64,000 bases of DNA from Anaerosporobacter faecicola (GCF_012070565.1 NZ_JAAQRO010000009.1:124001-188000), one strand, 5' to 3'; numbered from the stretch's first letter, positions 8,671 through 18,336 are shown. The notes: a model not told the origin generated them from the sequence alone. Numbers and translations: made by a program.

Positions 8671-9012
8671 ATGAACATACAGATTTTTGGAAGAACCAAA
8701 TGCTTTGATACGAAAAAAGCACAGAGGTATTTTAAGGAAAGAGGTGTTAAGTTCCAATTTATTGATCTTTCGCAGAAGGGCTTAAGCAAAGGGGAATATC
8801 AAAGTGTGAAGCAGGCAGTAGGGGGTATGGAACAGTTGGTAGATCCAAAAACAAAGGATCAACAAACTTATCTTTTGTGGAAATATCTTGCAAAAGAAGA
8901 CCAGGAAGAAAAATTGTTGGACAATCCCCAGCTATATAAGACACCAATCGTTAGAAATGGAAAAAATGCAACAATCGGGTATCAACCGGATGTTTGGAAG
9001 ATCTGGGAGTAG
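8671..9012 (+). CDS. ArsC/Spx-family thioredoxin-fold protein
   Basis: A 113-residue member of the ArsC/YffB/Spx fold: it starts with the beta strand IQIFGRTKCFDT, continues with KKAQRYFKERGVKFQFIDL, and has the family's PIVRNGKNATIGYQ near the end (cis-Pro loop). It has one active-site Cys (CFDT) rather than Spx's CxxC, so it resembles the arsenate-reductase-like housekeeping group more than the Spx redox regulator. The ATG at 8671 with GGAGAG upstream fits the family start better than the in-frame ATG at 8656. The substrate is unknown. Confidence 0.82.
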   Translation: MNIQIFGRTKCFDTKKAQRYFKERGVKFQFIDLSQKGLSKGEYQSVKQAVGGMEQLVDPKTKDQQTYLLWKYLAKEDQEEKLLDNPQLYKTPIVRNGKNATIGYQPDVWKIWE

Positions 9013-9142
9013 CCTCTTAATTTTGACGAAAAAACAAGTCTGTAATTGTTTATTGTATCTTAGTTCTTTGGTCCTACAAAAAAGAAGAATGTGGTAAAAA
9101 TGCATAGGATTGCCATAATTATTAAAAAGTTTTGACATATAG

Positions 9143-9389
9143 TTGACAAATTTACGCAGTATTGGTATAATACTCTCGTAATATATTTAACAATTATGTA
9201 ACAAATTAAAAATTTCGATTATAATATGAGTTACATAAGAGTACAAAAAGCAAATATTTATATGTCAAACTACTAGGGATAAGAAAAGTAAATTGGGTAA
9301 CAGGGAGTTACCAATAGGAATAGAACCATAGATCAAACCGATACGAGAGATTTGTAGATTGTTTAAACAAAGCGTTTAGGAGGCGTATT
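9143..9389 (+). promoter_or_regulatory. Consensus promoter and about 210-base leader of the NlpC/P60 gene
   Basis: TTGACA (9143-9148) and TATAAT (9166-9171) are spaced by 17 bases, a perfect SigA promoter. The leader that follows contains a GGTAAC/GTTACC hairpin near 9297-9313. I looked for a c-di-AMP (ydaO) riboswitch, common before such hydrolases, and did not find its conserved blocks. Confidence 0.75.
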
Positions 9390-10553
9390 ATGAATTTTAA
9401 CAAGAAATTGCTTAAGATTTCAACATTATGTGTTGCTGGAGCAGTTACAGTTGCAGTAAGCGCAGTTGGAATGGGCGCAATGTCATATACTACAGAAGAA
9501 CCAGTTGCAGGTATTTCCATTTCATTGGATGATTACTACTCTTCAAAAAGCACAGCAAATGAAGTTGCTTTTGCTGGCGTATTAGCTAAAACGGTTGAGA
9601 ATTCTTTTGAAGATGCAGAGAATACAACGGAAGAAGAAACCGATGAGCAAGCTCCAGAAGAAGAACCTACGGAAGCTACTGCGACGGATCAAGAAAAAGA
9701 AGATGCGATTGCGCTAAATTATGAAAATCTTGGAATAGCAAAAGTAGATAATTATTTGAATATCCGTGAAAAAGCAGGGGAAAACAAAAAGATTATTGGA
9801 AAGCTTCCTAAGAATGCTGGTTGTGAAATCTACAGTATTTCAAAAGATGGATGGGCAAAGATTAAATCTGGTAAAGTTGTTGGCTATGTATCTGCTGAAT
9901 ACCTTGTAACGGGAGATGAAGCAAAAGAATTAGCGAAGGAAGTTGGAATGATCGTTGCAACGGTTAATACAACAACATTAAAAGTTCGTGAAAAAGCAGA
10001 TAAAGAATCTACTTGTTTAACGTTAGTTCCAGAAGGGGAAGAACTGGAAGTTAAAAAAGTAAAAGATGAGTGGGTTAAAGTTGTTATTGATAATGATAAG
10101 GGATATGTATCAAAAGAATATGTGGATTTATCTTATCAATTAGCAAAAGGTGTTTCTGTTGAAGAAGTGGAAGCTGGAACGAATGGAGTATCTTCAACTC
10201 GTGCGAATATGGTGGCCTATGCAAAACAATTCTTAGGAAACCGTTATGTATGGGGAGGTACAAGTTTAACAGGTGGTACCGACTGCTCTGGATTTACAAT
10301 GCGAATCTATCAACATTTTGGAATTCCTATTCCAAGAACTTCTCGTGCACAAGCATCAAGTGGAACAACAATTTCAACATCAAGTGTAAAACCAGGAGAT
10401 TTGGTATTCTATAGCAATGGTGGTGGAATCAACCATGTTGCTATGTATATTGGTGGTGGTCAGGTAATTCATGCCAGCAATCCAAGAAGTGGTATTAAGA
10501 TTAGTAATATGTATTATCGTACTCCTGTGAAGGCTGTTCGTTACTTTGACTAA
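9390..10553 (+). CDS. Secreted SH3b-SH3b-NlpC/P60 peptidoglycan endopeptidase
   Basis: A cell-wall hydrolase expected to cut D-Glu-diamino-acid bonds in peptide stems. The order is: signal peptide (residues 1-30, basic start then a long hydrophobic core), an acidic Glu/Thr linker (about 70-105), two bacterial SH3 repeats (about 118-178 and 187-248, each with a LxVREKA-type motif) and a C-terminal NlpC/P60 domain. The catalytic Cys299 lies in TDCSGF and His349 in NHVAMYIG. An ideal promoter and a strong terminator enclose it, so it is transcribed alone. AGGAGG precedes the ATG. Confidence 0.93.
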   Translation: MNFNKKLLKISTLCVAGAVTVAVSAVGMGAMSYTTEEPVAGISISLDDYYSSKSTANEVAFAGVLAKTVENSFEDAENTTEEETDEQAPEEEPTEATATDQEKEDAIALNYENLGIAKVDNYLNIREKAGENKKIIGKLPKNAGCEIYSISKDGWAKIKSGKVVGYVSAEYLVTGDEAKELAKEVGMIVATVNTTTLKVREKADKESTCLTLVPEGEELEVKKVKDEWVKVVIDNDKGYVSKEYVDLSYQLAKGVSVEEVEAGTNGVSSTRANMVAYAKQFLGNRYVWGGTSLTGGTDCSGFTMRIYQHFGIPIPRTSRAQASSGTTISTSSVKPGDLVFYSNGGGINHVAMYIGGGQVIHASNPRSGIKISNMYYRTPVKAVRYFD

Positions 10554-10630
10554 TGGAATGAATCAATGATGGTGAGATCATAGGGTTTTAACAAATTCGA
10601 ATTGATTTCATCAACTAAATGATAGAATAA

Positions 10631-10673
10631 AGGTGAGGAAATCAGATATTAATCTGTAAGCCTCACCTTTTTA
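10631..10673 (+). terminator. Terminator after the NlpC/P60 gene
   Basis: AGGTGAGG and CCTCACCT, with an inner CAGAT/ATCTG stem, are followed by TTTTTAT. Confidence 0.9.
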
Positions 10674-10782
10674 TGTTGTAACGTATCTTTATTGTGTTAA
10701 AGTATCTTTATTACGTTTTGTTCGTTTTAACTTTTCATTATATAAAAAATGGAAAAAATGTACGTTCCCTATCCTTTCCTGT

Positions 10783-10811
10783 TTGAAATAACTAACTGTA
10801 TCATGTATAAT
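10783..10811 (+). promoter_or_regulatory. Promoter of the MutS-like/mutS/mutL unit
   Basis: TTGAAA and TATAAT are separated by 17 bases, about 105 bases before the MutS-like gene. Upstream, GTATCTTTATT occurs twice (near 10683 and 10703). No other promoter as good is seen before mutS or mutL, so the three genes may share it. Confidence 0.7.
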
Positions 10812-10916
10812 GATACTTGTGCCAATCGTACTAAAATCCACATTCAGAAATCGGATGGAAGTATTATCGAGAGGAAAGATACGATGGGGATTACGTAAAC
10901 AATTAGGAGGAACACC

Positions 10917-12590
10917 ATGAAATATATCATTTGTGTAGTTGCTATAATTATTTTTCTTATCATCATAAGTAAGAAGGAAGAAAAGCGCCGTATGCTCGTG
11001 TGGAGAGAACGGATTCGCAATGCCTTCGGAGAGGTGCCGGAGCAGGAGTATACATCAGAGTATTTCAAAGGGTTACAAGGATATTACCAGTATAAGAAAG
11101 TTACTAAGGGTGATGTGGACGATATTACCTTTAATGATCTGGATTTGAAGAATATCTATATGTTATTAAACAATACAGAAAGTTCTGTAGGGGAGGAATA
11201 TCTCTATTATGTGTTACGCCAATTACGCTTTGATAAAGAAGAGCTACTAGAGCGAGATAAAGTGATGGAGTATTTTACTCAACATGAAGAAGAACGAATC
11301 AAATTTCAATTAATCATGAGTCGTCTTGGTAAACTTCCGAATCTTTCTGTATTTACCTTTATGAACCGTATGAAGGAATTGAAAGCTTATGGTCTGGGGC
11401 AACATTATTTCTGTATCGGATCATTACTTGTGGCCTTTGGTATCTTAGCAGTTGAACCTAAAATAGGTATTCTGGCTGTCTGCCTTACGATTGGAAATAA
11501 CATCTATCAGTACTATAAGCGTAAAGGAACGGTTTCTGATTACTTCAAGATTTTAGCGTTTATCGTTAGACTTCTTCGTAGCGTAGATGAATTAGAAAAA
11601 CAAGACGATCCATTTTTACGACCATACGTGGAGAAGATGATAAAAGTAAAACAGGATTTTCGTTATGTAAAGAAAAATGCGAAATGGATCAGTTGTGGCT
11701 CCAGTATGAATGGAAGTCTTTTGGATAGTATATTAGATTACGAACGTATGCTTTTTCATACGGATTTGATTAAGTTTAGTCGTATGGTCAAATTATTGAA
11801 TGAGAAAAATGATGAATTGGTTATGATCTATGAAACGATCGGTTTTCTTGAAAGTATGCTTGCAGCAGCTTCGTTCCGTCAATTACTTGATTTTTATAGT
11901 AAGCCGGATTTGGTACCAGGGGTAAAACCATTTATAGAGGCAACGGATCTATATCATCCATTGTTAGATGAGCCAGTAACGAATTCGATTAAGGAGAAGC
12001 AAAATATTCTAGTAACAGGATCCAATGCTTCCGGAAAATCAACATTTATAAAGACCGTTGCAATTAATGCAATTCTTTCTCAAACGATCTATACAAGTAC
12101 AAGTCATGGTTATCGTGGAAATTATTATCGTGTCTTTACTTCTATGGCGTTACGGGATGATATATTCAACAATGAAAGCTACTATATTGTTGAGATCAAA
12201 TCATTAAAGAGAATTTTAGATGCAGTAGATGAAGAAACACCGATTCTATGCTTTGTAGATGAGGTATTACGAGGAACGAATACACTAGAACGTATAGCGG
12301 CTTCCGCACAGATTTTACGTAGTTTATCAAAAGGGTATGTGCTTTGCATGGCAGCAACCCATGATATCGAATTAACCTATATATTAGAGAGATATTATTC
12401 CAATTACCATTTTCAAGAGGAAGTAGTGGACAATGATGTATTGTTCGACTATCGCTTATGTAATGGAAGAGCCCAGTCAAGAAATGCAATCAAGTTATTA
12501 GGAATGATTGGATATAAACAAGAAATCATTGACCAGGCAACAAAAGCAGCAAATGATTTCCTAAATACGGGGACTTGGGAAACGATTTAA
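10917..12590 (+). CDS. Membrane-anchored MutS-like ATPase
   Basis: A 557-residue protein with only the MutS lever/clamp and ATPase parts. The C-terminal ATPase has Walker A GSNASGKST (about residues 368-376) and Walker B CFVDEVLRGTNT (about 445-456), as in MutS domain V. It lacks the mismatch-recognition domain and the MutS2 Smr nuclease. Two hydrophobic stretches, residues 3-19 and about 163-190, predict membrane attachment. Members of this family are common in clostridia but without a defined role. It lies 73 bases upstream of mutS in the same direction, so a link to DNA repair is tempting but unproven. Confidence 0.85.
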   Translation: MKYIICVVAIIIFLIIISKKEEKRRMLVWRERIRNAFGEVPEQEYTSEYFKGLQGYYQYKKVTKGDVDDITFNDLDLKNIYMLLNNTESSVGEEYLYYVLRQLRFDKEELLERDKVMEYFTQHEEERIKFQLIMSRLGKLPNLSVFTFMNRMKELKAYGLGQHYFCIGSLLVAFGILAVEPKIGILAVCLTIGNNIYQYYKRKGTVSDYFKILAFIVRLLRSVDELEKQDDPFLRPYVEKMIKVKQDFRYVKKNAKWISCGSSMNGSLLDSILDYERMLFHTDLIKFSRMVKLLNEKNDELVMIYETIGFLESMLAAASFRQLLDFYSKPDLVPGVKPFIEATDLYHPLLDEPVTNSIKEKQNILVTGSNASGKSTFIKTVAINAILSQTIYTSTSHGYRGNYYRVFTSMALRDDIFNNESYYIVEIKSLKRILDAVDEETPILCFVDEVLRGTNTLERIAASAQILRSLSKGYVLCMAATHDIELTYILERYYSNYHFQEEVVDNDVLFDYRLCNGRAQSRNAIKLLGMIGYKQEIIDQATKAANDFLNTGTWETI

Positions 12591-12663
12591 TAGATGGGTT
12601 TCCAGATTAATTTCAAATTAGACAATAAATATATGAGACACGGGAAAAGGGAAGGTTGATACT

Positions 12664-15366
12664 ATGCAGTTAACTCCAATGATGCAGCAATATATGGAGA
12701 TAAAGAATCAATATAAGGATTGTATTCTATTTTATCGTTTAGGCGATTTTTATGAAATGTTTTTTGAAGATGCTACCATTTGTTCGAAAGAGTTAGAGAT
12801 TACGTTAACGGGAAAAAACTGTGGGCAGGAAGAACGTGCTCCTATGTGTGGAATCCCTTATCACTCTGTGGATGGCTACTTAACGAAGATGATTAGCAAA
12901 GGGTATAAGGTTGCAATCTGTGAACAGATTGAAGATCCTAAATTAGCAAAGGGAATTGTAAAGCGTGAAGTAATTCGAATTGTAACACCTGGTACAAATC
13001 TGAATACCCAGTCTTTAGATGAATCGAAGAATAATTATTTATGTGGAATATATTATACAGACAAATGCATTGGAGTAACATTTGTTGATATTACAACGGG
13101 GGATTACTATGTTACAGAAGTTGACTCTAAGAAAAAATTATTAGATGAGATTAATAAATTCCTCCCAACAGAAATCGTAAACAACGACGCATTTACTAGT
13201 TCAGGTGTAGATATTACGGATTTAAGGGAACGCCTTAAGATTGCGGTATCAACATTGGATAGTTGGTATTTTGAACAGGAAACTTGTGAGAAGAGCTTGA
13301 AGGAGCATTTTCAAGTGACATCCCTTGACGGTTTAGGTTTGCGGGATTATCCATATGGGGTAATTGCGGCAGGATTTGTTATGCGTTATCTCTATGATAC
13401 ACAGAAGACGTCTCTTTCACACTTGACACATATTCAACCATATATTACAAGCAAATACATGCTACTTGACAGTTCGACGAGAAGAAATCTAGAACTGACA
13501 GAGACGTTACGTGAAAAACAGAAACGAGGTTCTCTTTTATGGGTATTAGATAAGACAAAGACTGCGATGGGTGCTCGTCTATTACGTAATTACGTTGAGC
13601 AGCCTTTGATTGATATCGACTTGATTAATGAACGGTTGGACTGTATTGAAGAGATCAACCAATCAGCAATCACAAGAGAAGAATTACGGGAGTACCTTAA
13701 TCCAATCTATGATCTGGAACGTTTGATCAGTAAAGTAAGTTATAAAAGTGCAAATCCAAGAGATTTAATTGCGTTTCGTGCATCGTTAGAGATGTTGCCA
13801 TCCATTAAGATTCTTTTAGAGGATTTTCATTCCCCATTGATGCAAAAGATTGACCAAGACTTAGACACGTTAGAGGATATCTGTGCATTAATCACAGATT
13901 CCATTGAGGAAGAACCACCAATCTCCCTTAAAGAGGGTGGAATCATCAAAGAAGGGTATCATGAAGAAGTCGATCGATTACGTCATGCCAAAACCGATGG
14001 GAAATCGTGGTTGGCGGACTTGGAAGCGAAGGAACGAGAGAATACAGGAATTAAGAATCTGAAGATCAAATTCAACAAAGTATTCGGGTACTACCTAGAA
14101 GTAACTAACTCCTATAAAGACCTTGTGCCAGATAGTTGGAATCGAAAACAAACCTTGGCAAATGCAGAACGATATATAACGCCAGAATTAAAAGAATTAG
14201 AAGACATGATCCTTGGCGCAGAAGATAAATTGTTCAGTCTAGAATATACTTTATTCGGAGAGGTTCGAGACCAAATTGCAGACCAGATAAAGAGAATTCA
14301 AACAACAGCAAAAGCAATAGCAAAATTAGATGTATTTGCCTCTTTGGCATTTGTAGCAGAACGCAATAGTTTTGTAAAACCAGACATGAATGAGAGTGGA
14401 ATCATTGATATTAAGAATGGACGTCATCCTGTTGTTGAGAAGATGATCACCAATGATCTGTTTGTAGCCAATGATACCTTCTTGGACAATGAAGAAAATC
14501 GGGTATCCATCATTACGGGACCAAACATGGCAGGTAAGTCAACCTATATGCGGCAGACTGCCTTGATCGTGTTAATGGCACAGGTGGGAAGTTTTGTTCC
14601 TGCAGAATACGCAAAGATTGGGATTGTGGATCGTATCTTTACCCGTGTTGGCGCATCGGATGATCTGGCGTCAGGACAGAGTACATTCATGGTGGAGATG
14701 ACAGAAGTCGCCAACATCTTACGGAATGCAACGAAGAATAGTTTGTTGATCTTAGATGAGATCGGGCGTGGAACAAGTACCTTTGACGGATTAAGCATTG
14801 CTTGGGCGGTCATCGAGCATATCAGTAATAAAGAAATCATTGGTGCGAAGACATTATTCGCTACCCATTATCATGAATTAACGGAACTGGAAGGAAAACT
14901 AAGTGGTGTTAATAATTATTGCATTGCAGTAAAGGAACAGGGAGAAGATATCGTATTCCTTCGTAAGATCATCAAAGGTGGAGCAGATAAGAGTTATGGA
15001 ATACAAGTGGCTCGTTTAGCTGGTGTTCCTGATGCAGTACTCCATCGTGCCAGAGAAATTGTGGATGATCTAACCGATAATGATATTACGGAAAAAGTGA
15101 AGCGAATGTCAGACTCACTTGCTGAGAGCGCGCTTACAAGTGAAACGGTACAAGAAGCAACAGTACAAGCAACCGAGATTGACAAGAAGAAAAAAATAAC
15201 AAAAAATCAGAATGAAACCTATGGAACACAGCTGTCGTTCTTTATGGTTGATGAAACAAATCAAGTAATTGATGAGATTTGTAACCTTGATGTTGCTAAT
15301 ATGACACCAATGGATGCAATGAATACCTTATATCGTTTACAAAAACAGATCAAAGAAAGCAAGTAA
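12664..15366 (+). CDS. mutS: DNA mismatch repair protein MutS
   Basis: MutS recognises mismatches and small loops and recruits MutL. The 900-residue product is full length: the N-terminal mismatch motif GDFYEMFFEDA holds the Phe and Glu that contact mispaired bases, and the C-terminal ATPase has GPNMAGKST (about 619-627) and the Walker B/signature region LLILDEIGRGTST. A variable, charged linker precedes the C-terminal end. It is followed 74 bases later by mutL, the normal order. Confidence 0.98.
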   Translation: MQLTPMMQQYMEIKNQYKDCILFYRLGDFYEMFFEDATICSKELEITLTGKNCGQEERAPMCGIPYHSVDGYLTKMISKGYKVAICEQIEDPKLAKGIVKREVIRIVTPGTNLNTQSLDESKNNYLCGIYYTDKCIGVTFVDITTGDYYVTEVDSKKKLLDEINKFLPTEIVNNDAFTSSGVDITDLRERLKIAVSTLDSWYFEQETCEKSLKEHFQVTSLDGLGLRDYPYGVIAAGFVMRYLYDTQKTSLSHLTHIQPYITSKYMLLDSSTRRNLELTETLREKQKRGSLLWVLDKTKTAMGARLLRNYVEQPLIDIDLINERLDCIEEINQSAITREELREYLNPIYDLERLISKVSYKSANPRDLIAFRASLEMLPSIKILLEDFHSPLMQKIDQDLDTLEDICALITDSIEEEPPISLKEGGIIKEGYHEEVDRLRHAKTDGKSWLADLEAKERENTGIKNLKIKFNKVFGYYLEVTNSYKDLVPDSWNRKQTLANAERYITPELKELEDMILGAEDKLFSLEYTLFGEVRDQIADQIKRIQTTAKAIAKLDVFASLAFVAERNSFVKPDMNESGIIDIKNGRHPVVEKMITNDLFVANDTFLDNEENRVSIITGPNMAGKSTYMRQTALIVLMAQVGSFVPAEYAKIGIVDRIFTRVGASDDLASGQSTFMVEMTEVANILRNATKNSLLILDEIGRGTSTFDGLSIAWAVIEHISNKEIIGAKTLFATHYHELTELEGKLSGVNNYCIAVKEQGEDIVFLRKIIKGGADKSYGIQVARLAGVPDAVLHRAREIVDDLTDNDITEKVKRMSDSLAESALTSETVQEATVQATEIDKKKKITKNQNETYGTQLSFFMVDETNQVIDEICNLDVANMTPMDAMNTLYRLQKQIKESK

Positions 15367-15440
15367 CGTAGAGAAACTTAGGATAGTCTTATGTCAACCA
15401 TTTTGCGTTATGGACAGATTAGAAAGCGTGGTGTTAAGAG

Positions 15441-17564
15441 ATGGCAAAGATAGAATTGCTGGATCAAAATACAATCAATCAAATTGCTGCTGGAGAAGTA
15501 ATTGAGCGTCCGGCGGCGGTAGTAAAAGAATTAATTGAAAATGCAATTGATGCCAAAGCGAATGCTATTACCGTTGAAATCAAAGAAGGCGGTATTAGTT
15601 TTATACGTATTACGGATAATGGAGGCGGTATTGCAAAAGATGATATCAAAGTTGCATTCTTACGTCATTCAACAAGCAAGATCCGTTCTGCTCTTGATCT
15701 GCTTCATGTATCTAGTTTGGGGTTTCGAGGAGAAGCTTTATCAAGTATCGCCGCAGTTGCGCAGGTGGAATTGGTTACGAAAACCCCTGGTGAACTAACG
15801 GGAACGCGATATGTGATTGAAGGTGGTGTAGAAAAGACAATGGAAGAAATAGGTTGCCCAGAAGGAACAACATTTCTTATTCGGAACTTATTCTACAACA
15901 CGCCTGCAAGAAGAAAGTTCTTAAAGAGCGCGACTACCGAAGCCTCCTATATTGGGGATATTATTGAGCGGATAGCAATTTCCCATCCTCATATCTCCTT
16001 TAAATTCATGAGCAATAACCAAGTGAAACTGCATACGTCAGGGAATGGAAATCTGAAAGATATCATTTACAATGTGTATGGAAGAGAGATTGCTTCTAAC
16101 GTTGTACAGGTCAAAGAAAGTAGTGAGAATGTTCAAGTGGAAGGCTTTATAGGAAAGCCGATCATCTCCAGAGGAAATCGAAATTATGAAAATTACTATA
16201 TCAATGGACGTTATGTGAAGAGTAGTATTGTGAATAAAGCGATTGAAGAAGCCTACAAATCCTATACCATGTCTCATCGATATCCATTTACAGCCATTCA
16301 TCTGCATATACCAGGTGAGTTTATCGATGTGAATGTTCACCCTACTAAGATGGAGATTCGTTTCCGTAATAGTGAGGAAGTCTATACAACGGTGTATCAT
16401 ACCATTAAGGATTGTTTGTCGGGACGGGAATTGATTCCGGCCGTTACATTGGTGGAACAAAAGGAAAAAGAAAAACGATATGAGAATACACCAGAACCGT
16501 TTGAAAAAAATCGACTACGTGAGAATAAAAATCAAGGTGGGAACACCAGAGCCATGGTGAAGGAAACTGAGATTGGACGAATGAAGGAAATTATCAAACA
16601 TCCCCATGAAGCCATTCAGCAGAATCGAAAGGAATCTCATTCTGGTAAAGATTTTGAAACCAAGGAAAATCAAGTGACCGAGGTCCCACAGAAGGGACAG
16701 GCTGAGAAGTGTGAAAATAGATTGGTTTCTAAAGAAGAAAGTTATGAACATAAAGTCGATCAATCTAGAAGATTAGAAAATAACAATGGAGAATTATACC
16801 TTACCAATCAGAATACCATCAATCAAACGAAGGGGAGTCAATATGAAGATTCGATAACTCCTAGTGAAGCACCAAAGGTAGATGATGCAAGAATCCAAGA
16901 AAACGAAGTAGTGAAGGAAGCGGAAACGTATGGACATGGAGAACAGATTAGTTTATTCGAGGATAAGTTGATCTCTGAACGGGCTCGTCCTCGTCAGCGA
17001 ATCATCGGACAATTATTCGCAACCTACTGGATTGTGGAATACGATGATAAGATGTTCATGATCGATCAGCACGCGGCCCATGAAAAAGTGCTTTATGAGA
17101 AATTATTGGCTAGTTATAAGAACAAAGATAATACTGCACAAATGTTACAGCCACCAATTATCTTGTCTCTTTCTATGAGAGAAGAAGATGCTTTGAAAAA
17201 ACAGATGTCGGTATTACAGGAGATTGGATTTGAAATCGAACATTTTGGTGGAAAGGAGTATTCCGTTCGCTCGATACCAAATAACTTGCTGGGTATTGCT
17301 GAACGAGAATATTTGATTGAATTAATCGATTCTCTAGTTGAGGATAATCATACCAATCTAGTAGAGTCTCTTCTTGAAAAAGCAGCTTCCATGTCATGTA
17401 AAGCGGCTGTAAAAGGCAATAACAAGTTGTCTTTTGAAGAAGCCAATGCATTAATCGATGAGCTGTTACAATTGGAAAATCCTTATAACTGTCCTCATGG
17501 TAGACCGACAATCATATCTATGAGCAAATACGAAATTGAGAAAAAATTTAAGAGAATTATTTAG
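15441..17564 (+). CDS. mutL: DNA mismatch repair endonuclease MutL
   Basis: GHKL ATPase that couples mismatch recognition to strand incision. The N-terminus has ENAIDA, DNGGGI and GFRGEAL. The C-terminal dimer domain carries the nicking-endonuclease motif DQHAAHEKVLYE from Asp542, with partner motifs around SCKAAV and CPHGRP, so this MutL cuts DNA itself, as expected in a lineage without MutH. A long charged linker (about residues 335-515) is poorly conserved. The 707-residue length is usual for clostridia. The stop codon sits inside a terminator, which ends the mutS-mutL unit here instead of running on into miaA. Confidence 0.97.
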   Translation: MAKIELLDQNTINQIAAGEVIERPAAVVKELIENAIDAKANAITVEIKEGGISFIRITDNGGGIAKDDIKVAFLRHSTSKIRSALDLLHVSSLGFRGEALSSIAAVAQVELVTKTPGELTGTRYVIEGGVEKTMEEIGCPEGTTFLIRNLFYNTPARRKFLKSATTEASYIGDIIERIAISHPHISFKFMSNNQVKLHTSGNGNLKDIIYNVYGREIASNVVQVKESSENVQVEGFIGKPIISRGNRNYENYYINGRYVKSSIVNKAIEEAYKSYTMSHRYPFTAIHLHIPGEFIDVNVHPTKMEIRFRNSEEVYTTVYHTIKDCLSGRELIPAVTLVEQKEKEKRYENTPEPFEKNRLRENKNQGGNTRAMVKETEIGRMKEIIKHPHEAIQQNRKESHSGKDFETKENQVTEVPQKGQAEKCENRLVSKEESYEHKVDQSRRLENNNGELYLTNQNTINQTKGSQYEDSITPSEAPKVDDARIQENEVVKEAETYGHGEQISLFEDKLISERARPRQRIIGQLFATYWIVEYDDKMFMIDQHAAHEKVLYEKLLASYKNKDNTAQMLQPPIILSLSMREEDALKKQMSVLQEIGFEIEHFGGKEYSVRSIPNNLLGIAEREYLIELIDSLVEDNHTNLVESLLEKAASMSCKAAVKGNNKLSFEEANALIDELLQLENPYNCPHGRPTIISMSKYEIEKKFKRII

Positions 17565-17577
17565 CTCTCTTTTTTAT
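17550..17577 (+). terminator. Terminator overlapping the mutL stop
   Basis: AAGAGA and TCTCTT flank the stop codon and run into a tract of T. The stem is short, so efficiency may be moderate. Confidence 0.55.
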
Positions 17578-17590
17578 ACGCGCTGAGCAC

Positions 17591-17661
17591 AGTCAGCTTC
17601 AGCTGATATCTACCTTATGTACCACTACGAACTTCAGCGGGGCGAGAGCGTGCCCGGAGTG
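17591..17661 (-). repeat. Dispersed repeat A, copy 1 (reverse orientation)
   Basis: Read on the minus strand this gives ACTCCGGGCACGCTCTCG, then after about 20 extra bases CATAAGGTAGAT, TCAGCTGAAG and TGACT. The same blocks occur in forward orientation at 28515-28569, and shortened at 33557-33589 and 53291-53319. The copy lies directly behind mutL. Confidence 0.65.
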
Positions 17662-17700
17662 AACGATGTCTTGTATTACATGTTAGACAAACTTGATTTG

Positions 17701-17756
17701 TGTAAATTGACGGACTTCAAATAAATAAGGGGTTTTGACACTCGAACCCTATTATA
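17701..17756 (-). repeat. Dispersed repeat B, copy 1 (reverse orientation)
   Basis: On the minus strand this reads AGGGTTCGAGTGTCAAAA, then CCCCTTATTTA, TTTGAAGTCCG and CAATTT. It matches the forward copy at 46794-46853 at most positions over about 55 bases. It contains no open frame and sits between repeat A and a small membrane gene. Confidence 0.7.
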
Positions 17757-17761
17757 GAAAA

Positions 17762-17791
17762 CAGAGACACAACCTTTTGGGAGTGTCTCTG
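17762..17791 (-). terminator. Terminator of the small membrane protein gene
   Basis: CAGAGACAC and GTGTCTCTG form a perfect nine-pair stem; in the minus direction it is followed by TTTTCTAT. It lies 26 bases beyond the stop codon at 17817. Confidence 0.8.
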
Positions 17792-17816
17792 TGAGTTTAC
17801 TCTGACAAACCGGAAT

Positions 17817-18005
17817 TTATTTAGCTTTTGTTCTTTTGATTTTATCACCAATGATTGAAAAAATAAAGTCTACAATCATTGAAACTACAAATGTCACAAT
17901 GATATCTATAAAACCTATTTTATCTTTCATAACCACATTGACGATAAGCATTCCAATAGTTAGTGACACTCCAAATTCCAATGCTTTCATTACTCTTTCT
18001 TTCAT
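17817..18005 (-). CDS. Small two-helix membrane protein, unknown
   Basis: A 62-residue protein beginning MKERVMKALEFG with two predicted membrane helices (about residues 11-27 and 32-55) and a basic C-terminus (DKIKRTKAK). The start at 18005 has GAGAGG upstream; a longer frame to 18047 lacks a good ribosome site. The overlapping plus-strand frame lacks a ribosome site and is taken as a shadow. It has its own terminator. I do not recognise the family; a hydrophobic toxin-like or regulatory membrane peptide is possible but unsupported. Confidence 0.6.
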   Translation of the reverse strand: MKERVMKALEFGVSLTIGMLIVNVVMKDKIGFIDIIVTFVVSMIVDFIFSIIGDKIKRTKAK

Positions 18006-18154
18006 CTGTTTCCTCTCTACCTTTCGACTTTTATTTTTTATTTTCATTGTATATCCACATAACTAAAGTGTCAAACAATATAGTTCGAATGACTTTGGGT
18101 TTGTTGGTTGTGTAATCTGTCATAGCAGGCAAGGAAAGAAAAAGGTAACGAGAA

Positions 18155-18307
18155 AACAGTTCGTTTCCCAGTAAGCAAACGAACCGTTGTTTTACAAGAA
18201 CAAGGTTCTTTGCTATGATACTTATAACGTATTGATCAGTACAGACTCAAACTTTACACATACACGTTTTGAATGAGTAGGAAGCTGTGATTGTGTGAAG
18301 TTTGAGT
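18155..18307 (+). repeat. Two inverted repeats upstream of the HTH-FlhA-C gene
   Basis: AACAGTTCGTTT/AAACGAACCGTT (18155-18188) forms a hairpin followed by GTTTTA and may be a terminator. A second, longer inverted repeat has ACTCAAACTTTACACA at 18245-18260 and TGTGTGAAGTTTGAGT at 18292-18307, complementary except for one wobble pair and separated by 31 bases. It ends 30 bases before the regulator's ATG, inside the presumed leader, and could be an autoregulatory site or an mRNA hairpin. Nothing else is seen in the gap 18006-18336. Confidence 0.6.
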
Positions 18308-18336
18308 ACAGAATAAAAACTAGGAGTGTAAAGCAT

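Noticed and set aside
9178-9389. c-di-AMP or c-di-GMP riboswitch before the NlpC/P60 gene
   Set aside because: The leader length fits, but none of the conserved blocks of either class could be found.
17836-18066. 76-codon plus-strand frame opposite the small membrane gene
   Set aside because: The minus-strand frame has a ribosome site, a two-helix pattern and a matching terminator; the plus frame has none of these.
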